Assembly: GCA_001464335.1 (NCBI GenBank)
Contig: LNEV01000008.1
Span: 124,001-188,000 of the forward strand
Direction: 5' to 3'
Length of the DNA stretch: 64,000 bases
Source: Rhizobiales bacterium Ga0077545
GTDB lineage: Bacteria; Pseudomonadota; Alphaproteobacteria; Rhizobiales; Methylopilaceae
Part shown: piece by piece, positions 17,410-26,354 of the stretch
Layout: every line of letters starts with the position of its first letter
Position numbering within the stretch: the first letter of the stretch is position 1
The notes under the pieces: model-generated
The model's input: the letters and a program-made list of their open reading frames with translations, nothing else
Told to the model about the DNA's origin: nothing
Database searches by the model: none
Position numbers and translations under genes: made by a program

Positions 17410-18801
17410 TCAGCCCGGGGAAATCATCTTCTCCGGACGAACGACTTCGTCAAATTCCGCATCGGTCACATATCCGCCGCCGACTGCCTCTTCGCGAAGG
17501 GTGGTGCCGTTCTTGTGGGCCGTCTTGGCGATCTTGGCGGCGTTGTCGTAGCCGATCTTCGGGGCGAGGGCCGTCACCAGCATCAACGAGCGCTCGAGCG
17601 CGGCCTTGATGTTGTCCTCGCGCGGCTCGATGCCGACGACGCAGTTTTCGGTGAAGGACACAGCCGCGTCCGCGAGAAGGCGCACCGACTGCAGGAAATT
17701 GTAGGCCATCACCGGGTTGTAGACGTTCAGCTCGAAATGGCCCTGGCTTCCGGCGAAGGTGACGGCGGCGTTGTTGCCGAACACCTGCACGCAGACCTGT
17801 GTCAGAGCTTCGCACTGGGTCGGGTTCACCTTGCCCGGCATGATCGAGGAACCGGGCTCGTTTTCCGGCAGTGAAAGCTCGCCGAGGCCCGAGCGAGGGC
17901 CGGAGCCGAGCAGGCGGATATCGTTGGCTATCTTGAACAGGCTCGCCGCGACGGTGTTGATCGCGCCGTGCGAGAAGACCATCGCATCATGGGCCGCGAG
18001 CGCCTCGAATTTGTTCGGCGCGGTGGTGAAAGGAAGCTGGGTGATGGCGGCGATCTTGTCGGCCACGGCCTTGTCGAATCCGACCGGCGCATTGAGCCCG
18101 GTGCCGACCGCGGTGCCGCCTTGGGCAAGCTGCATCAGCTTCGGCAAAGTCTGCTCGATCCGCTCGATGCCGTTTTCCACCTGCTGCGTGTAGCCGGAAA
18201 ATTCCTGGCCGAGGGTCAGCGGTGTCGCATCCTGCGTGTGCGTACGGCCGATCTTGATGATCTTGGCCCATTTCTGCGCCTTGTCGTTCAGCGCGTTGCG
18301 CAGGGTCTGAAGGGCAGGGATGAGGCGCTGGACGATCTCTTCCGCGCAGGCGATGTGCATCGCCGTCGGATAGGTGTCGTTCGAAGACTGGCTCATATTG
18401 ACGTGGTCGTTCGGATGGACCGGCTTCTTCGAACCCTTCTCGCCGCCCAGAATCTCGATGGCGCGGTTCGAGATGACCTCGTTGGCGTTCATGTTCGACT
18501 GCGTGCCCGAGCCCGTCTGCCAGACGGCGAGCGGGAAATGAGCGTCGAGCTTGCCCTCGATGACCTCTTGCGCGGCCTGCACCACGGCCTTGCCGATGGC
18601 CGGATCGAGCCGGCCGAGGTCCATGTTTGCTTCCGCCGAGGCGCGCTTGACGATGCCGAGCGCCCGGACGACCGGCAGCGGCTGTTTTTCCCAGCCGATC
18701 TTGAAATTGCCGAGCGAGCGTTCGGCCTGTGCGCCCCAATAGCGGTCGGCGGCGACCTCGATCGGGCCGAAGGTGTCGGTTTCGGTGCGGGTCGCGGTCA
18801 C
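17410..18801 (-). CDS. fumC: Class II fumarate hydratase
   Basis: A 463-residue fumarase that interconverts fumarate and malate in the TCA cycle without an iron-sulfur cluster. It carries the superfamily signature [11 protein letters not shown] near residue 320, the substrate-site segment [11 protein letters not shown] near residue 100, and SSNDTYPTA near residue 140. Length is that of FumC (460-467). It is the first gene of an apparent operon with DUF4169 and a ribbon-helix-helix protein, and lies 106 bp downstream of sspB on the same strand. Confidence 0.97.
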   Translation of the reverse strand: MTATRTETDTFGPIEVAADRYWGAQAERSLGNFKIGWEKQPLPVVRALGIVKRASAEANMDLGRLDPAIGKAVVQAAQEVIEGKLDAHFPLAVWQTGSGTQSNMNANEVISNRAIEILGGEKGSKKPVHPNDHVNMSQSSNDTYPTAMHIACAEEIVQRLIPALQTLRNALNDKAQKWAKIIKIGRTHTQDATPLTLGQEFSGYTQQVENGIERIEQTLPKLMQLAQGGTAVGTGLNAPVGFDKAVADKIAAITQLPFTTAPNKFEALAAHDAMVFSHGAINTVAASLFKIANDIRLLGSGPRSGLGELSLPENEPGSSIMPGKVNPTQCEALTQVCVQVFGNNAAVTFAGSQGHFELNVYNPVMAYNFLQSVRLLADAAVSFTENCVVGIEPREDNIKAALERSLMLVTALAPKIGYDNAAKIAKTAHKNGTTLREEAVGGGYVTDAEFDEVVRPEKMISPG

Positions 18802-18907
18802 GGGCGTCCTCCTCGCTCTTTCAGTGACTTAAAAGCACGCCTTTGCGGCGGCCGGCACTGTCTAGCACCGCATCCGGGGGAGCGTCATCACGCCATTCGC
18901 AGGGAGC

Positions 18908-19453
18908 TTATTTCTTGCGGAACTTGTCGAGGCTGACGATCTGCGCGCCTTCCTCGGGAACGGGCGGCTTGCCGTCATCCTCGGCCGCGATCTCCGCAGT
19001 GGAGCGGATCGGCAATTCTTCCTCCGGCTCGGAGCCGGCGCCGCGGGGCTGATCGCGTGTGGCCACCAGTCTCTCGGTCTTTTCCTCGGCGTTCTGGCTC
19101 AGCGGCTCGAATTTGAGGCCGAATTTCACGCTCGGGTCGAAGAAGCCCGTGATGGCGTCGTAGGGGATAACCAGCTTTTCCGGGATGTTCGAAAACGACA
19201 GGCCGACCTCGAACCCATGATCGGAGACGATGAGATCCCAGAACTGATGCTGGAGGATGATCGTCATCTCCTCCGGATATTTCTCGCGCAGGCGCGGAGA
19301 GATCCGCACGCCGGGAAATTCGGTGTTGAACGAGATGTAGAAATGATGCTCGCCGGGAACGCCGGTGCGAGCCACGTCCTGAAGAACGCGCCGCACGACG
19401 CCGCGCAGCGCTTCCTGCGCCAGAAGATCGTATCGAATAAGATCGGTGCTCAT
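18908..19453 (-). CDS. sspB: ClpXP adaptor SspB (alphaproteobacterial type)
   Basis: A 181-residue protein. The N-terminal 120 residues (HHFYISFNTEFPGVRISPRL, then HQFWDLIVSDHGFEVGLSF) match the substrate-binding domain of SspB, which delivers ssrA-tagged proteins to ClpXP. An acidic linker follows. The C-terminus ends in a short basic/hydrophobic patch, GAQIVSLDKFRKK, consistent with the ClpX-tethering XB motif. It lies directly downstream of the ssrA gene on the same strand, so the tag-encoding RNA and its adaptor are neighbours. Confidence 0.93.
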   Translation of the reverse strand: MSTDLIRYDLLAQEALRGVVRRVLQDVARTGVPGEHHFYISFNTEFPGVRISPRLREKYPEEMTIILQHQFWDLIVSDHGFEVGLSFSNIPEKLVIPYDAITGFFDPSVKFGLKFEPLSQNAEEKTERLVATRDQPRGAGSEPEEELPIRSTAEIAAEDDGKPPVPEEGAQIVSLDKFRKK

Positions 19454-19559
19454 TCCCTGCCGCCGCGACCCGGACCCAGTCTCAAGAGGGCGCTCCGGAT
19501 AGCCGAAGCAAGATAAGTGGAGGCTTCTGTTGCCAGGTGCCTCCGAACCCCGCCTGAAA

Positions 19560-19834
19560 GGTGCTAGCCAGCCAGGACTTTAAATCGGTACCTGCACTGC
19601 ATTACGCAGCGACGGCCACCGGAGCATAGTTGTCGTTTGCAACTACAAATTAGCCCGATAACGGCGGTACAATGCCGGGCAAAAGGACAACTTTTACACC
19701 CTCGTCGATCCTGTTTCGCCCCCGCCGCAGCCCGCCCAACGAATGACGGGATCTGGTGGAGGCGCCGGGTACTGCCCCCGGGTCCGAATGGCTTATTACG
19801 AAGGCCGTTTATCACCATAGCCGGACAAGCCGGC
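19560..19834 (-). ncRNA. ssrA: Circularly permuted two-piece tmRNA
   Basis: On the minus strand the acceptor piece (about 19834-19754) comes first and ends in GGCGCCTCCACCA, with CCA at 19756-19754. A short intervening loop (19753-19724) separates it from the coding piece, which starts GGGGGCGAAACAGGATCGAC at 19723. GGGGGCG pairs with CGCCTCC to make a 7-bp acceptor stem with a G-U at position 3, the alanine identity feature. The tag frame is 19640-19602 and encodes ANDNYAPVAVAA followed by TAA. The T-arm GGACCCGGGGGCAGTACCC is present. The 3' end of the coding piece, near 19560, is estimated from the loss of conserved structure. tmRNA rescues stalled ribosomes, and the downstream sspB product serves the same pathway. 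Confidence 0.95.
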
Positions 19835-19840
19835 ACCACG

Positions 19841-19869
19841 AATATAGGGGCAGAGCACGCCCAAATCAA
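19841..19869 (-). promoter_or_regulatory. Promoter of ssrA
   Basis: On the minus strand, TTGATT (19869-19864) and TATATT (19846-19841) are separated by exactly 17 bp, a good sigma-70 type promoter. The predicted transcript start, near 19834, coincides with the start of the acceptor piece. Confidence 0.8.
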
Positions 19870-19910
19870 AGCCCCAGATGCAGGTTGTGGCGTTGTGAAC
19901 CGGCAAAACA

Positions 19911-19942
19911 AAAAAGGGCGCCGTCGGCGGGCGCCCTTTTTC
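19911..19942 (-). terminator. Intrinsic terminator between the small secreted gene and ssrA
   Basis: GGGCGCC and GGCGCCC form a GC-rich stem with A and T runs on either side, so it can work in both directions. On the minus strand it follows the gene ending at 19959 and insulates it from the ssrA promoter. Confidence 0.85.
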
Positions 19943-19958
19943 ATCAAAGTGTTACCGG

Positions 19959-20315
19959 TCAGCGGCGGACGCGATCCATCGAAATCACATTGCCGGTGCG
20001 GGCATTGATCGCGACCCGAAGGCCGCCGGCACCGCGCCGCGCATCGCCGGTCACAACCCAGCGCGCGCCCCGGCGATCCACGTTCCAGACGCGGCCGACG
20101 CCGTGGTGGCGGGCGATTTCCACCGCGTCGCGGCGGTCGATGTCGCGGCGGTAGCGGCGGTCGTAGCGGTTGTAATCGGGCTGCCACGGATAGACGCGCA
20201 CGCCCTGCGGAGTGATCACGATGCCCTGGGCCGAGGCCGGAGCCGGCGCGAAAGTTGCGGCAAGGCCGAGGCCGAGCGTGGCGGCGAGCAGGGCGCCTGC
20301 GAGAATTTTCTTCAT
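19959..20315 (-). CDS. Small secreted protein, PepSY-like C-terminus
   Basis: A 118-residue protein with a clear signal peptide (MKKILAGALLAATLGLGLAA, cleavage near PASAQG). A Tyr/Arg/Asp-rich linker follows (YDRRYRRDIDRR). The last 55 residues read AVEIARHHGVGRVWNV, then WVVTGDARRGAGGLRVAINARTGNVI. The pattern of a short helix, two strands and a final AR-TGxVI turn resembles PepSY-type periplasmic domains, but I do not assign the family firmly. It is monocistronic, divergent from thyA, and ends at a strong terminator. Confidence 0.7.
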   Translation of the reverse strand: MKKILAGALLAATLGLGLAATFAPAPASAQGIVITPQGVRVYPWQPDYNRYDRRYRRDIDRRDAVEIARHHGVGRVWNVDRRGARWVVTGDARRGAGGLRVAINARTGNVISMDRVRR

Positions 20316-20502
20316 TCGGGTCCTCCTGAGAAAAGCATATGGCTTTCTCCTACAGGTTCGGGTCTGAACGGAGGCTGAACGATAAAATGCCGTTTGGGTT
20401 CATTTTCGGGGTCCTGCTCTTTCCTGTTCGCTATTGCGAATGTCGGACGGACAGGCCGGGATCGAACGGCTATAATCGGCCTCGAACAGGCCAGAGAGAA
20501 TC

Positions 20503-21297
20503 ATGAAAGCCTATCTCGATCTCGTGCAGCGCGTGCTGGAGGAGGGCGTTCGCAAAGGCGACCGCACCGGAACCGGCACATTGTCGGTCTTCGGCGCGCA
20601 ATTGCGCTTTGATCTGTCCGAAGGCTTCCCGCTCGTGACCACCAAGAAGGTGCATCTCAGGAGCATCGTGCACGAGCTTCTGTGGTTTCTGGCCGGCGAC
20701 ACCAATGTGCGCTACCTGCAGGACAACGGCGTCACCATCTGGAACGAATGGGCGGATGCCAGCGGCGATCTCGGCCCGGTCTACGGCAAGCAATGGCGTT
20801 CCTGGGCCAGCCTGGACGGCGGCACGATCGATCAGATTTCGCAGGTGCTGAACGAAATCCGCTCGAACCCGAATTCGCGCCGCATGATCGTCTCGGCGTG
20901 GAACCCGGCCGATCTCGACAAGATGGCGCTCGCACCGTGCCACTGCCTGTTCCAGTTCCATGTCGCCGACGGGCGGCTGTCGTGCCAGCTCTATCAGCGT
21001 TCGGCCGACATTTTCCTCGGCGTGCCGTTCAACATCGCGTCCTACGCACTTCTCACGCACATGATCGCGCACGTCACCGGCCTGAAACCGGGCGATTTCG
21101 TCCATTCGTTCGGCGATGCGCATCTGTACGTCAACCATCTCGATCAGGCCCGCGAGCAGCTGTCGCGCGCGCCGCGCAAACTGCCCGTCCTCAAGCTCAA
21201 TCCGGCAGTGAAGTCGCTGTTCGATTTCCAGTACGAGGACATCACGATCGAGGGCTATGACCCCCACGCGCCGATCAAGGCTCCGGTGGCGGTCTGA
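20503..21297 (+). CDS. thyA: Thymidylate synthase
   Basis: A 264-residue enzyme that methylates dUMP to dTMP using methylene-tetrahydrofolate. The catalytic cysteine lies in [12 protein letters not shown] near residue 147, followed by [20 protein letters not shown]. The N-terminal [14 protein letters not shown] and [11 protein letters not shown] are typical. The length is exactly that of bacterial ThyA. Its stop overlaps the acetyltransferase start by one base (TGATG), and folA, which regenerates tetrahydrofolate, follows; the pathway link supports an operon. Confidence 0.97.
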   Translation: MKAYLDLVQRVLEEGVRKGDRTGTGTLSVFGAQLRFDLSEGFPLVTTKKVHLRSIVHELLWFLAGDTNVRYLQDNGVTIWNEWADASGDLGPVYGKQWRSWASLDGGTIDQISQVLNEIRSNPNSRRMIVSAWNPADLDKMALAPCHCLFQFHVADGRLSCQLYQRSADIFLGVPFNIASYALLTHMIAHVTGLKPGDFVHSFGDAHLYVNHLDQAREQLSRAPRKLPVLKLNPAVKSLFDFQYEDITIEGYDPHAPIKAPVAV

Positions 21298-21779
21298 TGC
21301 TGTCCATTCGCGAGGCCCGGCCCGGCGATGCCGGGACTGTCCTTGCGCTCATGCACGAGCTCGCGGTCTATGAAAGGCTCGAGCACGAGGTCGTCGCAAC
21401 CGAAGAGCTGATGCACGCGGCGCTGTTCGGCAAAAGCCCGCGCGTCTTCGGCGACATCGCCGAATGGAACGGCGAACCGGTGGGCCTTGCGCTCTGGTTC
21501 TACAATTTTTCGAGCTTCGAGGCGCTGCACGGCATCTATCTCGAAGATCTGTACGTGCAGGAGAACATGCGCGGCAAGGGCATCGGCAAGGCGTTGATCG
21601 CGCGGCTTGCGAAACGCTGTGTCGAGGAAGGTCTGGCACGCTTCGAATGGTCGGTGCTCGACTGGAACACACCCTCGATCGAGTTCTACAAGGCCATGGG
21701 CGCGGAACTGAAGGACGAGTGGACCGTTTGCCGGGTGTCGGGCGTGGCGTTGAAAGAGCTTGCGGAGCGCGGGATTTGA
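21297..21779 (+). CDS. GNAT-family N-acetyltransferase
   Basis: A 160-residue acetyltransferase. The acetyl-CoA loop is ENMRGKGIGKALI near residues 90-103, preceded by IYLEDLYV and followed by WSVLDWNTPSIEFYKAMGA. These segments resemble diamine (spermidine/spermine-type) acetyltransferases of about 160 residues. The substrate is not known. It sits between thyA and folA with overlaps of 1 and 4 bases, so it is co-translated with folate enzymes, although no folate role is implied. Confidence 0.88.
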   Translation: MLSIREARPGDAGTVLALMHELAVYERLEHEVVATEELMHAALFGKSPRVFGDIAEWNGEPVGLALWFYNFSSFEALHGIYLEDLYVQENMRGKGIGKALIARLAKRCVEEGLARFEWSVLDWNTPSIEFYKAMGAELKDEWTVCRVSGVALKELAERGI

Positions 21780-22306
21780 ACGAACCGGAGATCATTTTTG
21801 TCGTGGCCATGGGCGAGAACCGCGTCATCGGCCGGGACAATGTCATGCCCTGGCACGTCCGTTCCGACCTCAAGCGCTTCAAGGCGCTGACCTGGGGCAA
21901 GCCCATGATCATGGGGCGAAAGACGTTCGAATCGATCGGGCGGGTGCTTCCGGGGCGCGAAAGCATCGTCGTCACGACGGATCCGGCCTATCGTGCGGAA
22001 GGCGCCTATATCGTCCATTCGCTTGAGGCGGCGGTCGAAAAGGCGCGAGAGCTTGCCGTCAGCCTGCACAGCGACGAAATCGCGGTCATCGGCGGCGGCG
22101 AGATATTCCGGCAGCTTCTTGCCGAGGCCGACCGGATCCACGTCACCGAGATCCATGCGCGGCCCGACGGCGATGCCCTTTTCCCGGAACTCGACCCCGG
22201 CCAGTGGATGGAAGAAAGCCGCGAAGCCCACGAGGCGGCCGAAAAGGACGACCACGCTTTCTCCTTTGTTCAGTATGTTCCGAAGGCAAGCGCGGACGTC
22301 ACCTGA
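21776..22306 (+). CDS. folA: Dihydrofolate reductase
   Basis: A 176-residue enzyme that reduces dihydrofolate to tetrahydrofolate with NADPH. It shows AMGENRVIGRDNVMPWHVRSD, with the conserved Trp and acidic substrate residue region, then GKPMIMGRKTFESIGRVLPGR and the nucleotide-binding IGGGEIFRQL. The TTG start at 21776 overlaps the preceding stop by 4 bases; GGAG lies upstream. It completes the dTMP-synthesis pair with thyA. Confidence 0.95.
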   Translation: MNEPEIIFVVAMGENRVIGRDNVMPWHVRSDLKRFKALTWGKPMIMGRKTFESIGRVLPGRESIVVTTDPAYRAEGAYIVHSLEAAVEKARELAVSLHSDEIAVIGGGEIFRQLLAEADRIHVTEIHARPDGDALFPELDPGQWMEESREAHEAAEKDDHAFSFVQYVPKASADVT

Positions 22307-22469
22307 CCGGGTCAGCCCTGCAGTAGTTTCCGCGGCGGCAGACGCGTTATCCGGCATCTGACCAAGATTTGACCGCTTTGTGTTGATCCTCCACCTTGCC
22401 GTCCTCTACAAGCATCTGCACATAAGACCGCCGCTGTTCGTGATGCGGCGTTTGGTGGGAAGGATTTGA

Positions 22470-23675
22470 ATGCCCTGGAGTAATCAGAGCGGTGGCGGCG
22501 GCGGTGGTCCGTGGCGCCCCAATCCCGGTCCTTGGGGAGGCGGTGGCCCCTCCGGCGGCGGCAATGGTGGTGGTCAGCGCCCGCCGGACATCGACGAGCT
22601 TCTGCGCCGCAGCCAGGACCGCCTTCGGCGCGTGATGCCGGGCGGGTTCTTCACGGGCAAGAAGAGCATCTTCCTTATTCTGCTGGCTCTTCTGGTCGTC
22701 TGGGGCTTCTCGGGCTGGTTCCAGGTGAACACGTCCGAGCAGGGTGTCGTGCTGCGTTTCGGCAAGCACATTCGCTCCGTGGGTGAAGGCCTGCACTATC
22801 ATCTGCCTTACCCGATCGAGAGCGTCGTCATCGCCAACGTCACCGAGAACCGCCGTCTCGAAGTCGGCCTGCGCATGGAAGGCTCCGAGCGCAGCAATAT
22901 CGGCGTGCGCGAGGTTCCGCAGGAAAGCCTGATGCTCACGGGCGACGAGAACATCGTCGATGTGAACTTCGCCGTCGTCTGGCAGATCAAGCCGGGCGGA
23001 GCCGCGGACTTCCTCTTCAACATCCAGCTGCCGGAAACCACGATCCGCGCCGTCGCCGAAAGCGCGATGCGCGAGGTCATCGGCCGTTCCGATCTGCAAC
23101 TCGTCCTCACCGAGGGCCGCCAGCAGATCGAGCGTTCGGTGCACGATCTGATGCAGAAGACGCTCGACGAATATCAGGCGGGCGTTCTCATCGTTCAGGT
23201 GCAGCTGCAGAAAGTCGATCCGCCGGATCAGGTCATCGACAGCTTCCGCGACGTTCAGGCGGCCCGTGCCGACCAGGAGCGTCTGCAGAACGAGGCGCAG
23301 TCCTACGCCAACCGCGTCGTGCCGGAAGCGCGCGGTGAAGCTGCCCGTATTTCCCAGTCGGCCGAAGGTTATCGCGAGCGCGTCATCAACGAGGCGCGCG
23401 GTGCCGCCGACCGCTTCAACTCGATCCTGACGGAGTACCAGAAGGCGCCCGATGTCACGCGGGAGCGCATGTTCCTCGAAACCATGGAGCGCATCTTCGC
23501 GGGCACCGACAAGATCATCCTCGATTCCTCGTCGAACGGTCAGGGCATCGTGCCTTATCTGCCGCTGAACGAGCTTGGCCGGACACCGCGTCCCGCAGCC
23601 ACGCAGACCCAGCCTCAGTCGCCGGTCATCCCCCAGATCACCGGTCCGCGCACCAATACGGGAGTTCAGCGATGA
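22470..23675 (+). CDS. hflK: FtsH protease modulator HflK
   Basis: A 401-residue inner-membrane protein of the band-7/SPFH family. A glycine-rich cytoplasmic N-terminus (residues about 7-37) is followed by a membrane helix (IFLILLALLVVWGFSGWF) and the SPFH domain (NTSEQGVVLRFGKHIRSVGEG, then LHYHLPYPIE). The C-terminal region is a long helix and a Pro/Gln-rich tail. HflK pairs with HflC to form a membrane cage around FtsH and restrict its proteolysis. The stop overlaps hflC by 4 bases. Confidence 0.95.
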   Translation: MPWSNQSGGGGGGPWRPNPGPWGGGGPSGGGNGGGQRPPDIDELLRRSQDRLRRVMPGGFFTGKKSIFLILLALLVVWGFSGWFQVNTSEQGVVLRFGKHIRSVGEGLHYHLPYPIESVVIANVTENRRLEVGLRMEGSERSNIGVREVPQESLMLTGDENIVDVNFAVVWQIKPGGAADFLFNIQLPETTIRAVAESAMREVIGRSDLQLVLTEGRQQIERSVHDLMQKTLDEYQAGVLIVQVQLQKVDPPDQVIDSFRDVQAARADQERLQNEAQSYANRVVPEARGEAARISQSAEGYRERVINEARGAADRFNSILTEYQKAPDVTRERMFLETMERIFAGTDKIILDSSSNGQGIVPYLPLNELGRTPRPAATQTQPQSPVIPQITGPRTNTGVQR

Positions 23676-24574
23676 AGGGCATCGCCGGCGGAGCTCTGCT
23701 CCTTCTGCTGCTGATTGCCGGTTTTCTCGGCGTCAGCTCCGTCTTCACCGTCAACCAGACCGAGCAGGCGCTCGTCCTGCGTTTCGGTCAGGCGATCAAC
23801 ATCGTTCGCGAACCGGGTCTGTACTTCAAGCTGCCCTTCGTGGACGGCGTCGTGCGGATCGACAAGCGCATCCTCGCGCTCGATCTTCCGGAGCAGGAGG
23901 TCATCGCCTCCGACCAGAAGCGTCTGCGCGTCGATGCCTTCGCGCGTTACCGCGTCATCGATCCGCTGCTGTTCTATCAGGCGCTCGGTTCGGTGGACCG
24001 CGCCAACGAACAGCTCGCGACCTTCGTGAACTCGGGTCTGCGTCGTGTGCTGGGTGAATCGACCTTCCAGCAGGTCGTCCGCGATGAGCGCACCCAGCTC
24101 ATGGCCCGCATCCGTGACGGCGTGAACGACCAGGCCAAGAACCTCGGAATTTCGGTCGTGGATGTGCGCATCCGTCGTGCCGATCTGCCCGAGGCGAACA
24201 GCCAGGCGATCTACACGCGCATGCAGACGGAGCGTCAGCGTGAAGCGTCGGAAATCCGCGCTCAGGGTGCCGAGGCGGCACAGCGCATCCGGGCCCGCGC
24301 CGACCGTGACGTCGTGGTCGTCGTCGCCGAGGCGAACCGCGAGGCGGAGCGCATTCGAGGTGAGGGCGATGGCCAGCGCAACAATATCTTCGCGCAGGCC
24401 TATGGTCAGGATCAGGATTTCTTTGCGTTCTACCGTTCGATGCAGGCCTATGAAACGGGTCTCGGATCGAACGACACGCGGTTGGTCCTGAGCCCCGATT
24501 CGGAGTTCTTCCGCTACTTCCGCCTGCCGATGGGCAATGCCCCGGCGGCACCCGCTGCGGTCCCGCCTCAGTGA
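23672..24574 (+). CDS. hflC: FtsH protease modulator HflC
   Basis: A 300-residue SPFH protein with an N-terminal membrane helix (ALLLLLLIAGFLGVSSVFTV) and the HflC-typical segments NQTEQALVLRFGQ, REPGLYFKLPFVD and the C-terminal FFAFYRSMQAYE. It forms the alternating HflK/HflC assembly. It overlaps hflK by 4 bases (ATGA) and the DUF2065 gene by 4 bases (GTGA). Confidence 0.95.
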   Translation: MKGIAGGALLLLLLIAGFLGVSSVFTVNQTEQALVLRFGQAINIVREPGLYFKLPFVDGVVRIDKRILALDLPEQEVIASDQKRLRVDAFARYRVIDPLLFYQALGSVDRANEQLATFVNSGLRRVLGESTFQQVVRDERTQLMARIRDGVNDQAKNLGISVVDVRIRRADLPEANSQAIYTRMQTERQREASEIRAQGAEAAQRIRARADRDVVVVVAEANREAERIRGEGDGQRNNIFAQAYGQDQDFFAFYRSMQAYETGLGSNDTRLVLSPDSEFFRYFRLPMGNAPAAPAAVPPQ

Positions 24575-24756
24575 GAGACTTCATAGCGGCTCTTGGTCTC
24601 GTTCTCGTCATCGAGGGCGTGTGTTCGGCAGCATTTCCGAGCCTGACCAAGGCCGCCATGCAGGCGGCGGCGCAATCGCCGATCCAGCGCATGCGGATCG
24701 TCGGTGTGGGCGCCGCCGTGCTCGGCGTGGCCATTGTCTGGCTGGTGCGAGGCTAG
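24571..24756 (+). CDS. DUF2065 small membrane protein
   Basis: A 61-residue protein with two hydrophobic helices (FIAALGLVLVIEGVCSAAF and VGVGAAVLGVAIVWLVRG) separated by a short loop containing QRMR. This is the DUF2065 pattern, a family of unknown function that regularly follows hflC. The GTG start overlaps the hflC stop by 4 bases. Coupling to hflKC suggests a role at the FtsH complex, which is inference only. Confidence 0.88.
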   Translation: MRDFIAALGLVLVIEGVCSAAFPSLTKAAMQAAAQSPIQRMRIVGVGAAVLGVAIVWLVRG

Positions 24757-24847
24757 GCCGCGGCGCGCGATTGCGCGAATGTGTGCCCGGGGCCCTTGGC
24801 CCCGGGGCCGAACCCGCCCAATATCATCGGAGCATTCAGAGGCTCAG

Positions 24848-26350
24848 ATGACAGCAACATTCTTCCGTGGGTTCAGCTCCGTCGTCATCGCCGGTGCGCT
24901 GTGCAGTTTCTCGCTGCAGCCGGCCGCAGCGCAGGTCCATCCGGTCCAGGCGCAGGCCCAGGCTTCGCCGCGCGGTCCCGAGGCCATCGCCGACGTCATC
25001 GATCAAGTGATCGATTCGGTCGTGCTGATTTCGACTCAGCAGAACATCGGCCGCGATGCCGGAGACGACCAGCCGCAGGTGCCGGACCTGTCGCCCGACG
25101 TTCCCCTCGATCAGTTCTTCGACGATTTCTTCAAGCGCCAGCAGGGTGGCGAGCCGCTTCAGCGCCAGCTCGGCGAAGGGTCCGGCTTCGTCATCGATGC
25201 GGGCGGAACCATCGTCACCAATTTTCACGTCGTCGATGGATCGGACCGCGTCGAGGTCGTCTTCAACGACGGCACCAAGCTTCCGGCGCAGGTCGTCGGC
25301 CGTGACAAGGAAATCGACATCGCGGTTCTGAAGGTCAAACCCGTCCAGCCTCTCAAGCCCGTCGCTTTCGGCGACCCGGAGATATTGCGTGTCGGCGAAT
25401 GGGTGCTGGCGATGGGCAATCCGTTCGGCATCGGCCTGTCGGCGACATCGGGCATCGTGTCCGGGCGCAACCGCGATATGCGTACGGGCAAATACGACAA
25501 TTTCATCCAGACCGATGCCTCGATCAACAAGGGCAATTCGGGCGGTCCGCTGTTCAATCTTTCGGGCGAGGTCGTCGGCGTCAATACGGCCATTCTGTCG
25601 CCGACGGGCGGCTCGGTCGGCATCGGCTTTGCGGTTCCCACCTCGACCTTCCGGCCGGTGGTGGCCCAGCTTCTGGAGTTCGGCGAAGCGCGGCGCGGCT
25701 ATATCGGCGTGCGCATTCAGGACGTTCCCGAAGAAGTCGCCAAGCGCATCGCGATGAAGGGCCTGCAAGGCGCCCTGATCGCCGACACCGTGGACAAGGG
25801 CCCGGCCGCCGCCGCCGGCATCCGCAAGGGCGATGTCATCATCTCCTTCGACGGCAAGCCTGTGCCCACCTCGCGCACCTTGCAGCGTCTCGTCGCCGAT
25901 GCGGGCATCGACCGCGAGGCCGAGGTGACGATCTGGCGCGATGGCAAGGAGATCAAGACCAAGGTCAGGATCGGGCGTCTGGAGGAACCGCAGGCCGCGG
26001 CGCTGCCGCCCAAATCGGAAGACAAGCTGAACGATTTGCCGAAGCCGACGGGCCGTGTGCTCGGCCTCGATCTGGCCCCGCTCGACGACAAGGCGCGGGC
26101 GAGCTTCGCCATCGACCCGACGGTGGAATCGGGTGTCGTCGTGGTCGCCGTCCTGCCGGATTCGCCGTTCAAGGCGCTCGACATCGGCGTCGGCGACATC
26201 ATTCAGGACGTCGACAACAAGAAGGTCGCAACGCCTGAAGAGCTGGACAAGCGCATTGCGGAGCTGAAGGGGCAGGGCGGGCCGAGCGCCAGCCTGTTCG
26301 TCTCCAACGCGGCGGGCGAAATGCGCTATGTGCGGCTGCCGCTGAACTGA
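24848..26350 (+). CDS. degP: Periplasmic Do-family serine endoprotease
   Basis: A 500-residue HtrA/Deg protease with a signal peptide ending near LQPAAA (residue 28). The catalytic triad is His127 (TNFHVVDG), Asp158 (EIDIAVLKV) and Ser231 (INKGNSGGPLFN). Two PDZ domains follow (about residues 280-375 and 390-490). It degrades or refolds damaged envelope proteins. The start at 24848 was chosen because the signal peptide begins there. Its position after hflKC and DUF2065 is conserved in the order; its stop lies 4 bases from the convergent serB stop. Confidence 0.95.
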   Translation: MTATFFRGFSSVVIAGALCSFSLQPAAAQVHPVQAQAQASPRGPEAIADVIDQVIDSVVLISTQQNIGRDAGDDQPQVPDLSPDVPLDQFFDDFFKRQQGGEPLQRQLGEGSGFVIDAGGTIVTNFHVVDGSDRVEVVFNDGTKLPAQVVGRDKEIDIAVLKVKPVQPLKPVAFGDPEILRVGEWVLAMGNPFGIGLSATSGIVSGRNRDMRTGKYDNFIQTDASINKGNSGGPLFNLSGEVVGVNTAILSPTGGSVGIGFAVPTSTFRPVVAQLLEFGEARRGYIGVRIQDVPEEVAKRIAMKGLQGALIADTVDKGPAAAAGIRKGDVIISFDGKPVPTSRTLQRLVADAGIDREAEVTIWRDGKEIKTKVRIGRLEEPQAAALPPKSEDKLNDLPKPTGRVLGLDLAPLDDKARASFAIDPTVESGVVVVAVLPDSPFKALDIGVGDIIQDVDNKKVATPEELDKRIAELKGQGGPSASLFVSNAAGEMRYVRLPLN

Positions 26351-26354
26351 GCGA

